64,000 nucleotides of DNA from NCBI RefSeq assembly GCF_000022905.1, contig NC_012590.1, forward strand, positions 2,418,001 to 2,482,000, in the 5' to 3' direction. A program made the translations under genes and the position numbers. Of the stretch, positions 30,192 to 38,482 are shown one piece after another (within the stretch, counting starts at the first letter, position 1; every line of letters begins with the position of its first letter). The notes beneath the pieces are model-generated. The model was not told the origin of the DNA. It did no database searches and saw only the letters and a program-made list of their open reading frames with translations. Origin of the DNA: Corynebacterium aurimucosum ATCC 700975 (lineage in GTDB: Bacteria; Actinomycetota; Actinomycetes; Mycobacteriales; Mycobacteriaceae).

Positions 30192-30227
30192 CCGCAACGT
30201 ACTTGGGAGCCGCAACGTAATTAGGAG
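30192..30227. repeat. 18-bp tandem repeat
   Basis: Two head-to-tail units, CCGCAACGTACTTGGGAG and CCGCAACGTAATTAGGAG (16 of 18 identical), lie between the DUF559 gene and the end of the S41 peptidase gene, reaching over its stop codon. Confidence 0.7.
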
Positions 30228-31153
30228 CTGCAGTGGGATGCGAGCCAGCCGTCGAGCTCAGATTCCGAGGCATCGGGAGCGATGGGGTCCTCGGCGAATT
30301 CCTCGCCCGTGCGCGCCTTGTCCTTGGCCGTAGTGAGCATGAGCGAGCGGCCATCCGGATAATCCAGGACCACGTTGGCGGAGGCATAGCCGGCAGTCGG
30401 CTCGCCGAAGGTGCGCACGTTGTCAAGCCCACGGAAAGCCAGGAGGGTGGCCTCGCCGGAGGAGGCGGTCTCGTCGTCGGTAAGCACGGCGACGGGAACG
30501 TCGAGCTTGCCGCCCGACGTGGTGGTGGGTGTGCCGCCACCGGTGACGGAATTGCCATCGATGACCACATCAGATGTGCCCATGCGGCTAACGAAGGAGA
30601 GCGCGGTGCCATCCGGCAGCAGGGGGCTTAAGCCCGCGTACATCGGGCCCATGTCACCGCCGCCATTGCCGCGCAGGTCCACCACGGCAGCACAGGCCTC
30701 CGGGTGGGCGGTCAGACCTTGAGCGAGCGTGTCGGCGTAGGCCTGGCCGTCATCGTGGCGGCCGATGGAGGGCACGGCAGCGCGCAGGACGCCGTCTTTG
30801 AAGTCGACCGAAGGCTCAGTGCTTTCGGCGGCTTTCTCCTTTTCGGTGCTAAAAACGTTGGAGTGTTTGCCGCCGGCGGCGTTGATGGCGGCATCGAGGA
30901 GCTCGGCGTTCGTGGGGTCCTCCTTGAAGGCCTCGCGGGCGCGCTGGAATTCCTCGCTCTCGCCATAAATTCCGGAGATAGCTGCGGTGTCCACCATCGC
31001 GGTGTTGATGCGCTTCTCACTGGCATTGAAGAGGAAATAGGGCTTGCCCAGCAGCGCCCCACCATAGGAGGGGCCGAAGAAGTACACAGCCGCGGCCACG
31101 GCGATGAGGGCAACGAGAAAGAGTCCGCCGAAAATTTTCAGTACAGTTTTCAT
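30221..31153 (-). CDS. S41 family peptidase, membrane-anchored
   Basis: 310 residues. One N-terminal transmembrane helix (IFGGLFLVALIAVAAAVYFFG), then an S41 (tail-specific protease-like) core: VVDLRGNGGGDMGPM, PVAVLTDDETASSGEATLLAF holding the likely nucleophile Ser, and FGEPTAGYASAN. No PDZ domain is evident, so it is shorter than typical CtpA. It is the last gene of an ABC operon, overlapping the permease by 4 bases, and may cleave a peptide outside the membrane. Confidence 0.82.
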   Translation of the reverse strand: MKTVLKIFGGLFLVALIAVAAAVYFFGPSYGGALLGKPYFLFNASEKRINTAMVDTAAISGIYGESEEFQRAREAFKEDPTNAELLDAAINAAGGKHSNVFSTEKEKAAESTEPSVDFKDGVLRAAVPSIGRHDDGQAYADTLAQGLTAHPEACAAVVDLRGNGGGDMGPMYAGLSPLLPDGTALSFVSRMGTSDVVIDGNSVTGGGTPTTTSGGKLDVPVAVLTDDETASSGEATLLAFRGLDNVRTFGEPTAGYASANVVLDYPDGRSLMLTTAKDKARTGEEFAEDPIAPDASESELDGWLASHCSS

Positions 31154-32550
31154 TCTTTCCTTCCTCCCGTGCGCAGCACGTAGCCGCGCAAGGGTTCAAC
31201 AAGGACAATGGCGAGCAGCGTGACCAGCCAGCCTACGGCCAGGAAACCAAAGGCCATGAGCATGCGGCCGAGAACGTCGACATTGCTTTGCTCGACGCTG
31301 GAGAAGAACATCAGCGCGGCGATACTGCCGCCAAAAAGGAAACCGAAGAAGCTCAAGCCCACCACCGGCCCCATGATGGTCAGGGCACCGGAGCGGAACT
31401 GGAATCCGCGCGGCACGCCCATGAGATCCAGGGAGCGGATGAGCTCCTTGTCCTCAAAGATGCCGGAAACCTGGCCCAGGATGATGGACATGGTGGTCAG
31501 TGTGAAGCCAAAAATGAGGGTTAATAGAACACCAGTGGAGATGTCTTTGAACACCACGTTCATCCCCGGGTCTTCCTTCAGAACCATGGCCAAGGCATCA
31601 GAGCCCAGGGGCGCGGCAACGAGGAAGCCCGTCAAGTATCCGAAGAAGCCGATGGCAGCACTCCGCTTCCATGCCGGGCGTGCGTTACCCGCTACGCGCT
31701 GGCAGGCCACGAAGTGCGCGTTTCCAGGAAAGAGGGACATGATGTGTGCGCCGAGCTGCAGGATGAAAGGGGAAATGAGGTTGATGCTCATCACCATGCC
31801 GAACATGACCACGATGACCATAGCGGTCGGCGGCCCCGCCTTGCCGGAAAGCAGAACACCACCGATACCCGCGATGATGAGGAAGACAATGACGCGCCAC
31901 CAGCGGTAGGCCGCAGGCATCTGGCGCTTGGCGACGCCCAGCGGGCTCACGCGCACGCGCTGCATGCCGGCGAGTGCGGCGCCGATGGCCAGCAGGAAGA
32001 GCACACCGGCCACGGCCAGGTAGCCCCACCACGGGAGGAGAATCTCGGATACAGCAATAGAACGCATCTGGAAATCCACCTGGGTAAAGACCGGCGCGAC
32101 GAGCAGGCTGATAAGCCCGCCGAGCACGATGCCGATGATGGCCTGCAGGCCCGTCTCGACGATGACCATGCGCTCCACCTGGCGGGAACTCAATCCCAAC
32201 AAGCGTAGGGTGGCCAGGCGCTGCTCCCGGCCGGAAGCACCCAGGACGGCGGCTTGGGCGGTGAGGTTGAACAGCGCCGGAAGAATAAACGCGCAGGCCA
32301 GCAGGGCCAGGGCGAACCAGGGATAGAGGAAGGCCTCCATCTCATTGCCGAAGGCCTCCTGGAGAGTCGGCGCAGCCTCCTCGACATGCTGAGCGCGCTC
32401 CCAGAACATCCAGGTACCACCCGCAACCAGGAAGGCGATGGCGGAACCAATGGTCAGGCTCACAATTGCCAGAAGCGAGACAATACCCGTGCCCGAGCGC
32501 GCGCGAATCGATTCGCGCTGCAGGTCAAAGACTAAAGTCGCGGTGTTCAT
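31150..32550 (-). CDS. FtsX-like ABC transporter permease
   Basis: 466 residues with about eight hydrophobic helices in two halves, each with a FtsX-type core (GREQRLATLRLLGLSSRQVERMVIVE, and FEDKELIRSLDLMGVPRGFQFRSGAL). Such permeases do not move substrate across the membrane in the usual way but transmit ATP-driven motion to outer domains (MacB/BceB type). The coupled S41 peptidase and ATPase suggest peptide sensing, resistance or peptidase control. Overlaps both neighbours by 4 bases. Confidence 0.85.
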   Translation of the reverse strand: MNTATLVFDLQRESIRARSGTGIVSLLAIVSLTIGSAIAFLVAGGTWMFWERAQHVEEAAPTLQEAFGNEMEAFLYPWFALALLACAFILPALFNLTAQAAVLGASGREQRLATLRLLGLSSRQVERMVIVETGLQAIIGIVLGGLISLLVAPVFTQVDFQMRSIAVSEILLPWWGYLAVAGVLFLLAIGAALAGMQRVRVSPLGVAKRQMPAAYRWWRVIVFLIIAGIGGVLLSGKAGPPTAMVIVVMFGMVMSINLISPFILQLGAHIMSLFPGNAHFVACQRVAGNARPAWKRSAAIGFFGYLTGFLVAAPLGSDALAMVLKEDPGMNVVFKDISTGVLLTLIFGFTLTTMSIILGQVSGIFEDKELIRSLDLMGVPRGFQFRSGALTIMGPVVGLSFFGFLFGGSIAALMFFSSVEQSNVDVLGRMLMAFGFLAVGWLVTLLAIVLVEPLRGYVLRTGGRKE

Positions 32551-33233
32551 CGGATCACCTCGAGGCGGCGGTCATCGTGGATGATGCCATCGCGGATCTC
32601 CACGCGGCGCTGCATCCAGTCGGCCACCTTCGGGTCGTGCGTGACCATGACCAGGCTGGCACCGGACTGACGCACGATGGTGGTCAGCATCTGCATGACC
32701 TCGTGACCGGTGGACTGATCCAGCGCACCAGTCGGCTCATCGGCGAAGACGACGCCCGGAGAAGCCACCAGCGCACGCGCAATGGTCACGCGCTGTGCCT
32801 GGCCGCCGGAGACCTGCGCCGGGCGACGCTCCGCCAAACCACCCAGGCCCAGCTGGTCCAGCAGCTCCATCGCGCGCTTGCGGGCCGCACCACGCGAAGC
32901 GCCGTTGAGCATCGCTGGAAGTGCCACGTTGTCCACGTTGCTCAGCTCCGGCAAGAGCTGGCCGTCTTGGAAGACGAAGCCGAAGTTGCGAAGGCGGAGG
33001 CGGGAGCGGGGGCCGTCGCCAAGCGCGGAGAGCTCCTCATCCCCGTAGCGCACGCTGCCGTGCGTGGGGGTCAGCACGCCGGACATGCAGTGCAGCAGCG
33101 TGGACTTGCCGGAACCAGACGGCCCCATGACGGCCACGAGCTCGCCCGTTTCAACGTCGAGGGAGATTCCGGCGAGCACCGGGCCGCCGCCGAAATCCTT
33201 GGTGATGTCTGTCAGGGAAAGTGTCTGTGCCAT
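32547..33233 (-). CDS. ABC transporter ATP-binding protein (LolD/MacB type)
   Basis: 228 residues from ATG 33233 ([14 protein letters not shown]); ATG 33242 is also possible. Walker [10 protein letters not shown], signature [15 protein letters not shown], Walker [14 protein letters not shown] and the H-loop [11 protein letters not shown] are all intact. It powers the FtsX-type permease encoded next to it. Divergent from the two-component genes across 98 bases that contain a palindrome. Confidence 0.93.
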   Translation of the reverse strand: MAQTLSLTDITKDFGGGPVLAGISLDVETGELVAVMGPSGSGKSTLLHCMSGVLTPTHGSVRYGDEELSALGDGPRSRLRLRNFGFVFQDGQLLPELSNVDNVALPAMLNGASRGAARKRAMELLDQLGLGGLAERRPAQVSGGQAQRVTIARALVASPGVVFADEPTGALDQSTGHEVMQMLTTIVRQSGASLVMVTHDPKVADWMQRRVEIRDGIIHDDRRLEVIR

Positions 33234-33291
33234 GTCTCTCATTTCACCGTGAAGGGCCCTCATAAAGAACAGTCCTAGCGTTGCTCTTTAA

Positions 33292-33309
33292 GGTAGTGCC
33301 AGCACTACC
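33292..33309. promoter_or_regulatory. 18-bp palindrome in the ABC/two-component divergent promoter
   Basis: GGTAGTGC-CA-GCACTACC is a perfect inverted repeat 22 bases before the histidine kinase start and 58 bases before the ATPase start. Its central location fits a binding site for the adjacent NarL-type regulator; this is inference. Confidence 0.5.
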
Positions 33310-33331
33310 CCTGTAGTCGGTAGCGCCCGTT

Positions 33332-34036
33332 ATGCTGAAAGCCGTGTTCCGAAGAAAGCCCCAGCCCACCAACCATGAGCAGCAGCAGGCGCAGAAGATT
33401 GCGCAGCTCACGGCCTCGCGCCGCGCCATCGCGGATGCCTATGAGGTGGAGCGCGCACGCATCGAGCGCGACTTGCACGACGGCGCGCAGCAGTATCTTG
33501 TGGCCGCGAGCATGAAGTTGGGGGAGGCTCTTCTCGACGCCCCCTCTGAAATCGCCGAGCTTCTCACCGCTGCCAAGCAGGACGTGGACCGCGGCCTGCA
33601 CTCCCTGCGCGCCACGGTGCACGGCATCCACCCGCAAGTCCTACAGGATCACGGTTTGGTCGCCGCGCTTGCCGACGTCTCTTCCTCCCACGGCCCCCAC
33701 GTCAGCGTCTTCGCCCCGCATCCTTTGCCCAAGCTTTCCGCCTCCGTGCTGGCCTGCGGCTATTTCTTCGGCACGGAGGCTCTGACGAATGCGGCCAAGC
33801 ACGCGCCCGGCGCGCCGGTGTCTGTTTTAGTGACCGCGGATGCCTCCTTGAAAATCACCGTGGTGGATGAGGGCCCGGGTGGCGCGCAGGTTTTACAAGG
33901 TCACGGCTTGGCGGGGATGGCGGAGCGCCTCGCCGCCTTTGGCGGAGAGATGACGCTGTCCTCTCCCCCGGGCGGGCCCACGAGGCTGGCGTGCTCGATT
34001 CCTCTTCTTCTCGATCGCGGACAGTCAGGAGTTTAA
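33332..34036 (+). CDS. Sensorless histidine kinase (HisKA_3 type)
   Basis: 234 residues with no transmembrane helix or sensor domain. A helix ends in ERARIERDLHDGAQQ (His about 49, the HisKA_3 phosphorylation motif), then the ATPase domain with TEALTNAAKHAP (N box) and VVDEGPGG plus GHGLAGMAERLAAFGG (G boxes). It must take its input from another protein, possibly the ABC permease, as in Bce-type modules (inference). Three bases before the response regulator. Confidence 0.88.
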   Translation: MLKAVFRRKPQPTNHEQQQAQKIAQLTASRRAIADAYEVERARIERDLHDGAQQYLVAASMKLGEALLDAPSEIAELLTAAKQDVDRGLHSLRATVHGIHPQVLQDHGLVAALADVSSSHGPHVSVFAPHPLPKLSASVLACGYFFGTEALTNAAKHAPGAPVSVLVTADASLKITVVDEGPGGAQVLQGHGLAGMAERLAAFGGEMTLSSPPGGPTRLACSIPLLLDRGQSGV

Positions 34037-34039
34037 GAA

Positions 34040-34696
34040 ATGAGTTTGAGAATCGTGGTGGCGGATGACTCCGCCATTTTGCGCGAGGGTCTCGCCGGCT
34101 TGTTGGAGCGCCGCGGGCATTCGATTGTGGGCCAGGCAGATTCCGCCCCGGCGTTGGAAGCCGTGGTGGACAAGCTGCGCGATGAGCTTCCGGATATCGT
34201 CATCACGGACGTGCGCATGCCGCCGGGCATGGGTGATGATGGCTTGAAAGCCGCCGTAAACTTGAGAAATGCATACCCGGGCTTACCCGTCATGGTGCTC
34301 TCCCAGTATGTAGCTCCGGCTTACGCGGTGGAGCTCTTCGACTCCCCCGATGCCGGTACCGGCTACCTGTTGAAGGACCGTGTCTCCGAGGTGCGGGACT
34401 TCCTCTCCAGCCTGGACGTGGTGGCCCAGGGCGGCACCGTCATCGATCCCACCGTGGCGCAGGCTTTAATGAGCTCTGGGCGCAGCGGCTTAGGCGAGCT
34501 CACCCCGCGCGAACGCGAGGTCCTCGAACTCATGTCGCGCGGCAAGTCCAACAAGGACATCGCCGCCGAGCTCGTCCTGTCTTCCGCCGCGGTGGCCAAG
34601 CACGTCTCCAATATCTTCACCAAGTTGCGGCTGGACCCCAGCGAGGACAACCGCCGCGTGAAAGCCATTCTGGAGTACCTCTCAGCGCACCGCTAA
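34040..34696 (+). CDS. NarL/LuxR-type response regulator
   Basis: 218 residues. Receiver domain with acidic pair ADDS (8-11) and phospho-acceptor Asp 57 in VITDVRMPP, then the LuxR helix-turn-helix ELTPREREVLELMSRGKSNKDIAAELVLSSAAVAKHVSNIF. It probably controls the divergent ABC/S41 operon through the 33292-33309 palindrome. Confidence 0.92.
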   Translation: MSLRIVVADDSAILREGLAGLLERRGHSIVGQADSAPALEAVVDKLRDELPDIVITDVRMPPGMGDDGLKAAVNLRNAYPGLPVMVLSQYVAPAYAVELFDSPDAGTGYLLKDRVSEVRDFLSSLDVVAQGGTVIDPTVAQALMSSGRSGLGELTPREREVLELMSRGKSNKDIAAELVLSSAAVAKHVSNIFTKLRLDPSEDNRRVKAILEYLSAHR

Positions 34697-34753
34697 AGCC
34701 CAAGGCGAGCATCGAATGCTGCTATGAGGCGTTGAGATAGAGCGGGATCGTGC

Positions 34754-37390
34754 TCATTGGGTTCGCGGAATTGTAGCGCACATACTATCTAGCACGCTGC
34801 GCCAGTGCTCAAGGCGTGCGGCGTCGGGTGCCGGCTGCGGCTTCCCGTCGAGCTGCACCACCGGGGTAATCCCGTGCAAGGCGTTGAGGGTCCACAACTC
34901 TAGGCCGGCAAGATCGGACAGGCCGAGCTTGCGCTTTTCGACGCTCCCCTCTTCTCCCACCGCAGCAACCAGCAGAGACTCAGTGACCGAACGCAGCCGA
35001 GGCGCGTCCATCGTGAGCATCGTGTCGCCATCCCAGGCGATGAGCGCTGCGGTGGTGGTTTCGCAGACCACGCCCTCGTCGGAGATGAGCAAGGTATCGT
35101 CCTGCTCACGAAGCTCTGAGAACAGCACCAGATTCGGCCCCTTGACATGCGGATATTCCACTGTTGCCGTGGCGCTGTGCAAGCGGGTAGTTTTCCGCTG
35201 TTCGGGAAGGGGGCGCAGGCGGAGTGCGAAGCCGCTGGGGCCGGCCTCCAGACGCGGGAACCACCGCCCCCGAGCGGGCAGGTGTTCCTGGACTGCGTGG
35301 AGGAAGGATCGAGGGGAGTCCATCCCCAAGGCCTCTGTACCCGCGGTAAAGCGCTCGCAGTGTAGCTCAAAGCCGCGCACCTGGCCCTCTTCAAGACGGA
35401 AGGAGTCGATCAGCACGGGCTCGGGAAGCGATGGGACGGGAAGCAGCTCGCCCGCTTCGAAGCGGTAGCAGTGCTCCCCGGGGAAGGCCTGCCCGCAAAG
35501 TTTGAGGAGCGGGGCGGACTTATCCACGATCTCCTGCCACTCGGCATCCGGGTCCGAAAGAGCCAGCACCGCTCCACCAACGCCATAATGCAGTCTCCCG
35601 GAATGCAGGACGATGCTGCGGATAGTCATAGCGAAATCAGCGCTGCCATCGCAACCGAGATAGCCGATCGCACCGGAGTACACCCCACGCGGCGCGGCCT
35701 CGAGCTCACGGATGATCTCCATGGTGCGGACTTTCGGCGCACCGGTCATAGAGCCACCGGGAAAGGTGGAGCGGAGGACGTCGATAAGCGAGGCATCCGG
35801 GCACAACCGAGCAGAAACGGTGGAGACCAACTGGTGCACGGTGGCAAAGCTGCGAACCACGAAGAGTTCTTCGGCATGCACGGTGCCTGGAATCCCCACA
35901 CGGGTGAGATCGTTGCGCACTAGGTCAACGATCATGAGGTTTTCCGCGTGATCCTTCGGGTTACTGGCCAGGTCCGCCCGCAGCTGTTCATCGGCGGTGG
36001 GGTTGTGGCCACGTGGGCGGGTGCCTTTGATCGGCTCCGAGCAGACGACGCCGCCAGACACTTTAAGGAAGCGTTCCGGGGAGGCGCTAGCCACTGCGAG
36101 CTCAGGGAGCACCAACAACGAACGCATCGGCGCGGGCACCTGCTGCCGAAGGCGCTGGTAGAGGGCCAGCGGATCGAGATCGGCTGCCGCCTCGAGACTG
36201 GTAGTGAGGCAGACTTCGTAGGTCTCACCCGCACTGATGAGCTCTTGAGCGCGGCGAATCTTCTCCTTATAGGCGGCGGCAGTATCGCGGCAGCTCAGCG
36301 GGCTAATCGTACTGGTGTCGATTCGCCGTTGCTGAACAGGGTGGCCTGCGAGTCTTTCAAGGAGCCGCCAGGTCTGTGCCAGCCAGGAGGCCGCGGAATC
36401 CTCGCAAATCAGCTGCACTCGCTGCCCTTGGATGGCCACCACGCCTAGCGTGCGGAAGAGACCATGAGGGTGGGGTGTGGGCAAACCGCCGAGGGCCTCG
36501 TAACCCAGAAAGCCGAACACGCCCGGAACGCCGAGGCACCCCGCGGGGCGGGAAAAGCGAGGGGGCTCCGCGAGGGCTTCGAGGCCCACCGATTCCCCCA
36601 ACGGGGCGATGAGTGAGGTGCCCTCGAACTCTAGCAGCGCCCCTTTGCCGCCTAGGACATCGAAGACGTCGAGGGGATCGATGGTGAGGTGGCGCTCCTC
36701 CACATGCAGTGATGGCAGGGACGCAGCAGGAGTTGTACCGGCTGTGCTGGCAGTGGCGGCCGCCTCTATTGCTTCAGGGCAAGCGATAGCGAGGAAGTTC
36801 TCGAACAGCCGGAGGCCATGGTCGCTGCAGATCGATTCCGGGTGGTACTGCACACCCCACCAGCGACGTTCTTCACTACACCCGGCCATGATGAGGCCTT
36901 CTGCTGTATGAGCAAGCGCCTTCATACCGGCTGGCAGCTCATCCACCACTAGGGAGTGATAGCGCACCACGTCGTGGCAGGAAGGAATCCCGGCATAGAG
37001 CGGGTCCTCGGCGCAGTGGATGCTGCTTACCAGCCCGTGTACAGGTTTCGGCGCCAACACGATCCGCGCGCCGAGGTGCTGGGCCATCGCCTGGAAGCCC
37101 AGACACACCCCCAGCACCGGCACCGCAGCACGTTTCAACACCTCAGCACAAAAGCCAATGTCCGCTGCACGCTCAGGGGTTCCCGGCCCCGGTGAGAGAA
37201 CCACCGCGTGGTAGCCAGTCAGCGGCACGGGCTCGGTGTTAGGGGTGACCGTCACCTCAGCACCTAATCGCACCAGGTAGTCCACGATGTTGAAGGTGAA
37301 GGAGTCAAAGTTATCCACCACGAGCACTCGAGAGCCAAAGAAGCGACCCGAGGGGTCTCCGGGGATAAGCGCGACAGTGCTGGAGTTCAT
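34754..37390 (-). CDS. Trifunctional 4-aminobenzoate synthase: PabA-PabB-PabC fusion
   Basis: 878 residues from ATG 37390 (a GTG codon precedes it). Three domains in one chain: a glutamine amidotransferase (1-200; Cys 96 in VLGVCLGFQA, His 183/Glu 185 in VQYHPES), a chorismate-binding aminodeoxychorismate synthase (about 240-630; PIKGTRPRG with the Lys that marks PabB rather than TrpE, and FPGGSMTGAPKVRTMEII), and a class IV PLP lyase (about 655-878; PLP-Lys about 750 in HVKGPNLVLFSE). It converts chorismate to 4-aminobenzoate without releasing intermediates, supplying FolP. Separate PabC is more usual in this genus. Confidence 0.9.
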   Translation of the reverse strand: MNSSTVALIPGDPSGRFFGSRVLVVDNFDSFTFNIVDYLVRLGAEVTVTPNTEPVPLTGYHAVVLSPGPGTPERAADIGFCAEVLKRAAVPVLGVCLGFQAMAQHLGARIVLAPKPVHGLVSSIHCAEDPLYAGIPSCHDVVRYHSLVVDELPAGMKALAHTAEGLIMAGCSEERRWWGVQYHPESICSDHGLRLFENFLAIACPEAIEAAATASTAGTTPAASLPSLHVEERHLTIDPLDVFDVLGGKGALLEFEGTSLIAPLGESVGLEALAEPPRFSRPAGCLGVPGVFGFLGYEALGGLPTPHPHGLFRTLGVVAIQGQRVQLICEDSAASWLAQTWRLLERLAGHPVQQRRIDTSTISPLSCRDTAAAYKEKIRRAQELISAGETYEVCLTTSLEAAADLDPLALYQRLRQQVPAPMRSLLVLPELAVASASPERFLKVSGGVVCSEPIKGTRPRGHNPTADEQLRADLASNPKDHAENLMIVDLVRNDLTRVGIPGTVHAEELFVVRSFATVHQLVSTVSARLCPDASLIDVLRSTFPGGSMTGAPKVRTMEIIRELEAAPRGVYSGAIGYLGCDGSADFAMTIRSIVLHSGRLHYGVGGAVLALSDPDAEWQEIVDKSAPLLKLCGQAFPGEHCYRFEAGELLPVPSLPEPVLIDSFRLEEGQVRGFELHCERFTAGTEALGMDSPRSFLHAVQEHLPARGRWFPRLEAGPSGFALRLRPLPEQRKTTRLHSATATVEYPHVKGPNLVLFSELREQDDTLLISDEGVVCETTTAALIAWDGDTMLTMDAPRLRSVTESLLVAAVGEEGSVEKRKLGLSDLAGLELWTLNALHGITPVVQLDGKPQPAPDAARLEHWRSVLDSMCATIPRTQ

Positions 37391-37479
37391 CACCTGAATA
37401 AGTGTGGCATAAGGGAGCGCCGGGGCCGAAAGTGCTACTCACGCTACAGTGTCCCACCAGCCTCACAACCGCACCCGCG

Positions 37480-37485
37480 TAAGCT
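37480..37485 (+). promoter_or_regulatory. Candidate -10 box for the rhodanese gene
   Basis: TAAGCT, 7 bases before ATG 37493; leaderless arrangement. Confidence 0.5.
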
Positions 37486-37492
37486 GGTGCGC

Positions 37493-37795
37493 ATGCAGAA
37501 CGTACAACCCACCGAAGTACCCGAGAACGCCCAGCTTATCGACGTCCGCGAGGACCACGAGTGGAACACCGAGCACGCCCAAGGCGCCACCCACATCCCG
37601 ATGGGAGACCTAGTCGAGCGTCTCGACGAGATTGACCCGGACCGCGATATCTACGTCATCTGCCATGCAGGCGGGCGCAGCATGCAGGTCTGCCAGTACC
37701 TCGAGCAGGCGAAGGGCTGGGACGTCATCAACGTCGAGGGCGGCACGGATGGTTGGAAAGCACAAGGCTGCCCTATGGTTTACCCAAACCACTAG
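37493..37795 (+). CDS. Single-domain rhodanese-like protein
   Basis: 100 residues from ATG 37493. The rhodanese fold is complete: LIDVREDHEWNTEHAQGATHIPMGDL, and the active loop ICHAGGRSMQ with the catalytic Cys, ending GGTDGWKAQGCPMVY. Such proteins move sulfane sulfur or act in redox/arsenate defence; the substrate is unknown. Followed at once by the hicAB promoter. Confidence 0.9.
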   Translation: MQNVQPTEVPENAQLIDVREDHEWNTEHAQGATHIPMGDLVERLDEIDPDRDIYVICHAGGRSMQVCQYLEQAKGWDVINVEGGTDGWKAQGCPMVYPNH

Positions 37796-37796
37796 T

Positions 37797-37816
37797 GGTA
37801 CCATTTGCGGTACCAT
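37797..37816 (+). promoter_or_regulatory. hicAB promoter/operator with two GGTACCAT repeats
   Basis: GGTACCAT occurs at 37797-37804 and 37809-37816, 12 bases apart. The second includes TACCAT (37811-37816), a -10 box 6 bases before GTG 37823, so a repressor bound here would cover the promoter of a leaderless hicA message. HicB antitoxins are known to repress their own operon. Confidence 0.55.
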
Positions 37817-37822
37817 ACAGGT

Positions 37823-38083
37823 GTGGTTTCCAAGATAGAAAAGATCCTCACAAAGATGCGGACCTCACGGACAAACGTCCGCTTCTCAGAGCTGCAACTT
37901 GTGTGTGACTTCTATTTCGAACGCCAAGAAAGCGCCGGGAATAAGCGGCGTGGAACTTCGCACGTTGTTTACAAAACCCCATGGCAGGGAGACCCCCGAG
38001 TCAATATCCAAGAGGGCCGCAATGGGAAAGCGAAGCCCTTTCAGATTCGCCAAGTTTTAGCCGCCATCGACCGCCTCCCCTAG
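37823..38083 (+). CDS. hicA: HicA-family toxin (mRNA interferase)
   Basis: 86 residues from GTG 37823. The HicA dsRBD-like fold is suggested by VRFSELQLVCDFYFE, and the catalytic His lies in RRGTSHVVYKTP; the C-terminus FQIRQVLAAIDRLP is the usual terminal helix. HicA cuts mRNA when free of HicB. The pair is 9 bases apart and stands between a rhodanese and a MarR gene, like a small accessory insertion. Confidence 0.8.
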   Translation: MVSKIEKILTKMRTSRTNVRFSELQLVCDFYFERQESAGNKRRGTSHVVYKTPWQGDPRVNIQEGRNGKAKPFQIRQVLAAIDRLP

Positions 38084-38092
38084 GAGCAGATC

Positions 38093-38422
38093 ATGAATCT
38101 CGCAGACAAATACACCTACCAAACCGCTTGGTCAGAAGAAGATGGCGAGTTCGTTGCCACAGTCCTAGAGTTCCCTTCCCTGTCATGGCTGGACACAACC
38201 GCGGCCACCGCAGAAGCCGAGTTGCGCAGCGTCGTCGAAGAAACTCTAGAAGATATGCAACGCAACAATGAACGCATCCCGGAACCATTCGGGCAGCGAA
38301 GCTTTTCGGGGAAGTTCAACCTCCGCATACCTCAGTCACTTCACCGAGACCTAACCATCGAAGCAGAACGGGAAGGCGTTTCTCTCAACACACTCATCGT
38401 GCAGAAGCTAGCCTCAGCCTGA
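38093..38422 (+). CDS. hicB: HicB-family antitoxin
   Basis: 109 residues. N-terminal HicB fold (YTYQTAWSEEDGEFVATVLEFP, with a Ser-Trp stretch LSWLDTTAATAEAEL) and a C-terminal ribbon-helix-helix DNA-binding region (KFNLRIPQSLHRDLTIEAEREGVSLNTLIVQKL, given here by its ends). It neutralises HicA and probably represses the operon by binding the GGTACCAT repeats. Confidence 0.88.
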   Translation: MNLADKYTYQTAWSEEDGEFVATVLEFPSLSWLDTTAATAEAELRSVVEETLEDMQRNNERIPEPFGQRSFSGKFNLRIPQSLHRDLTIEAEREGVSLNTLIVQKLASA

Positions 38423-38469
38423 AACTAATGGGCCACAACCCATGATTTAAGTTTGCCACCTTAGGCGCG

Positions 38470-38475
38470 TAGTAT
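38470..38475 (+). promoter_or_regulatory. Candidate -10 box for the MarR-NRPS operon
   Basis: TAGTAT, 7 bases before ATG 38483, gives a leaderless regulator message. Confidence 0.5.
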
Positions 38476-38482
38476 CGTCGGC

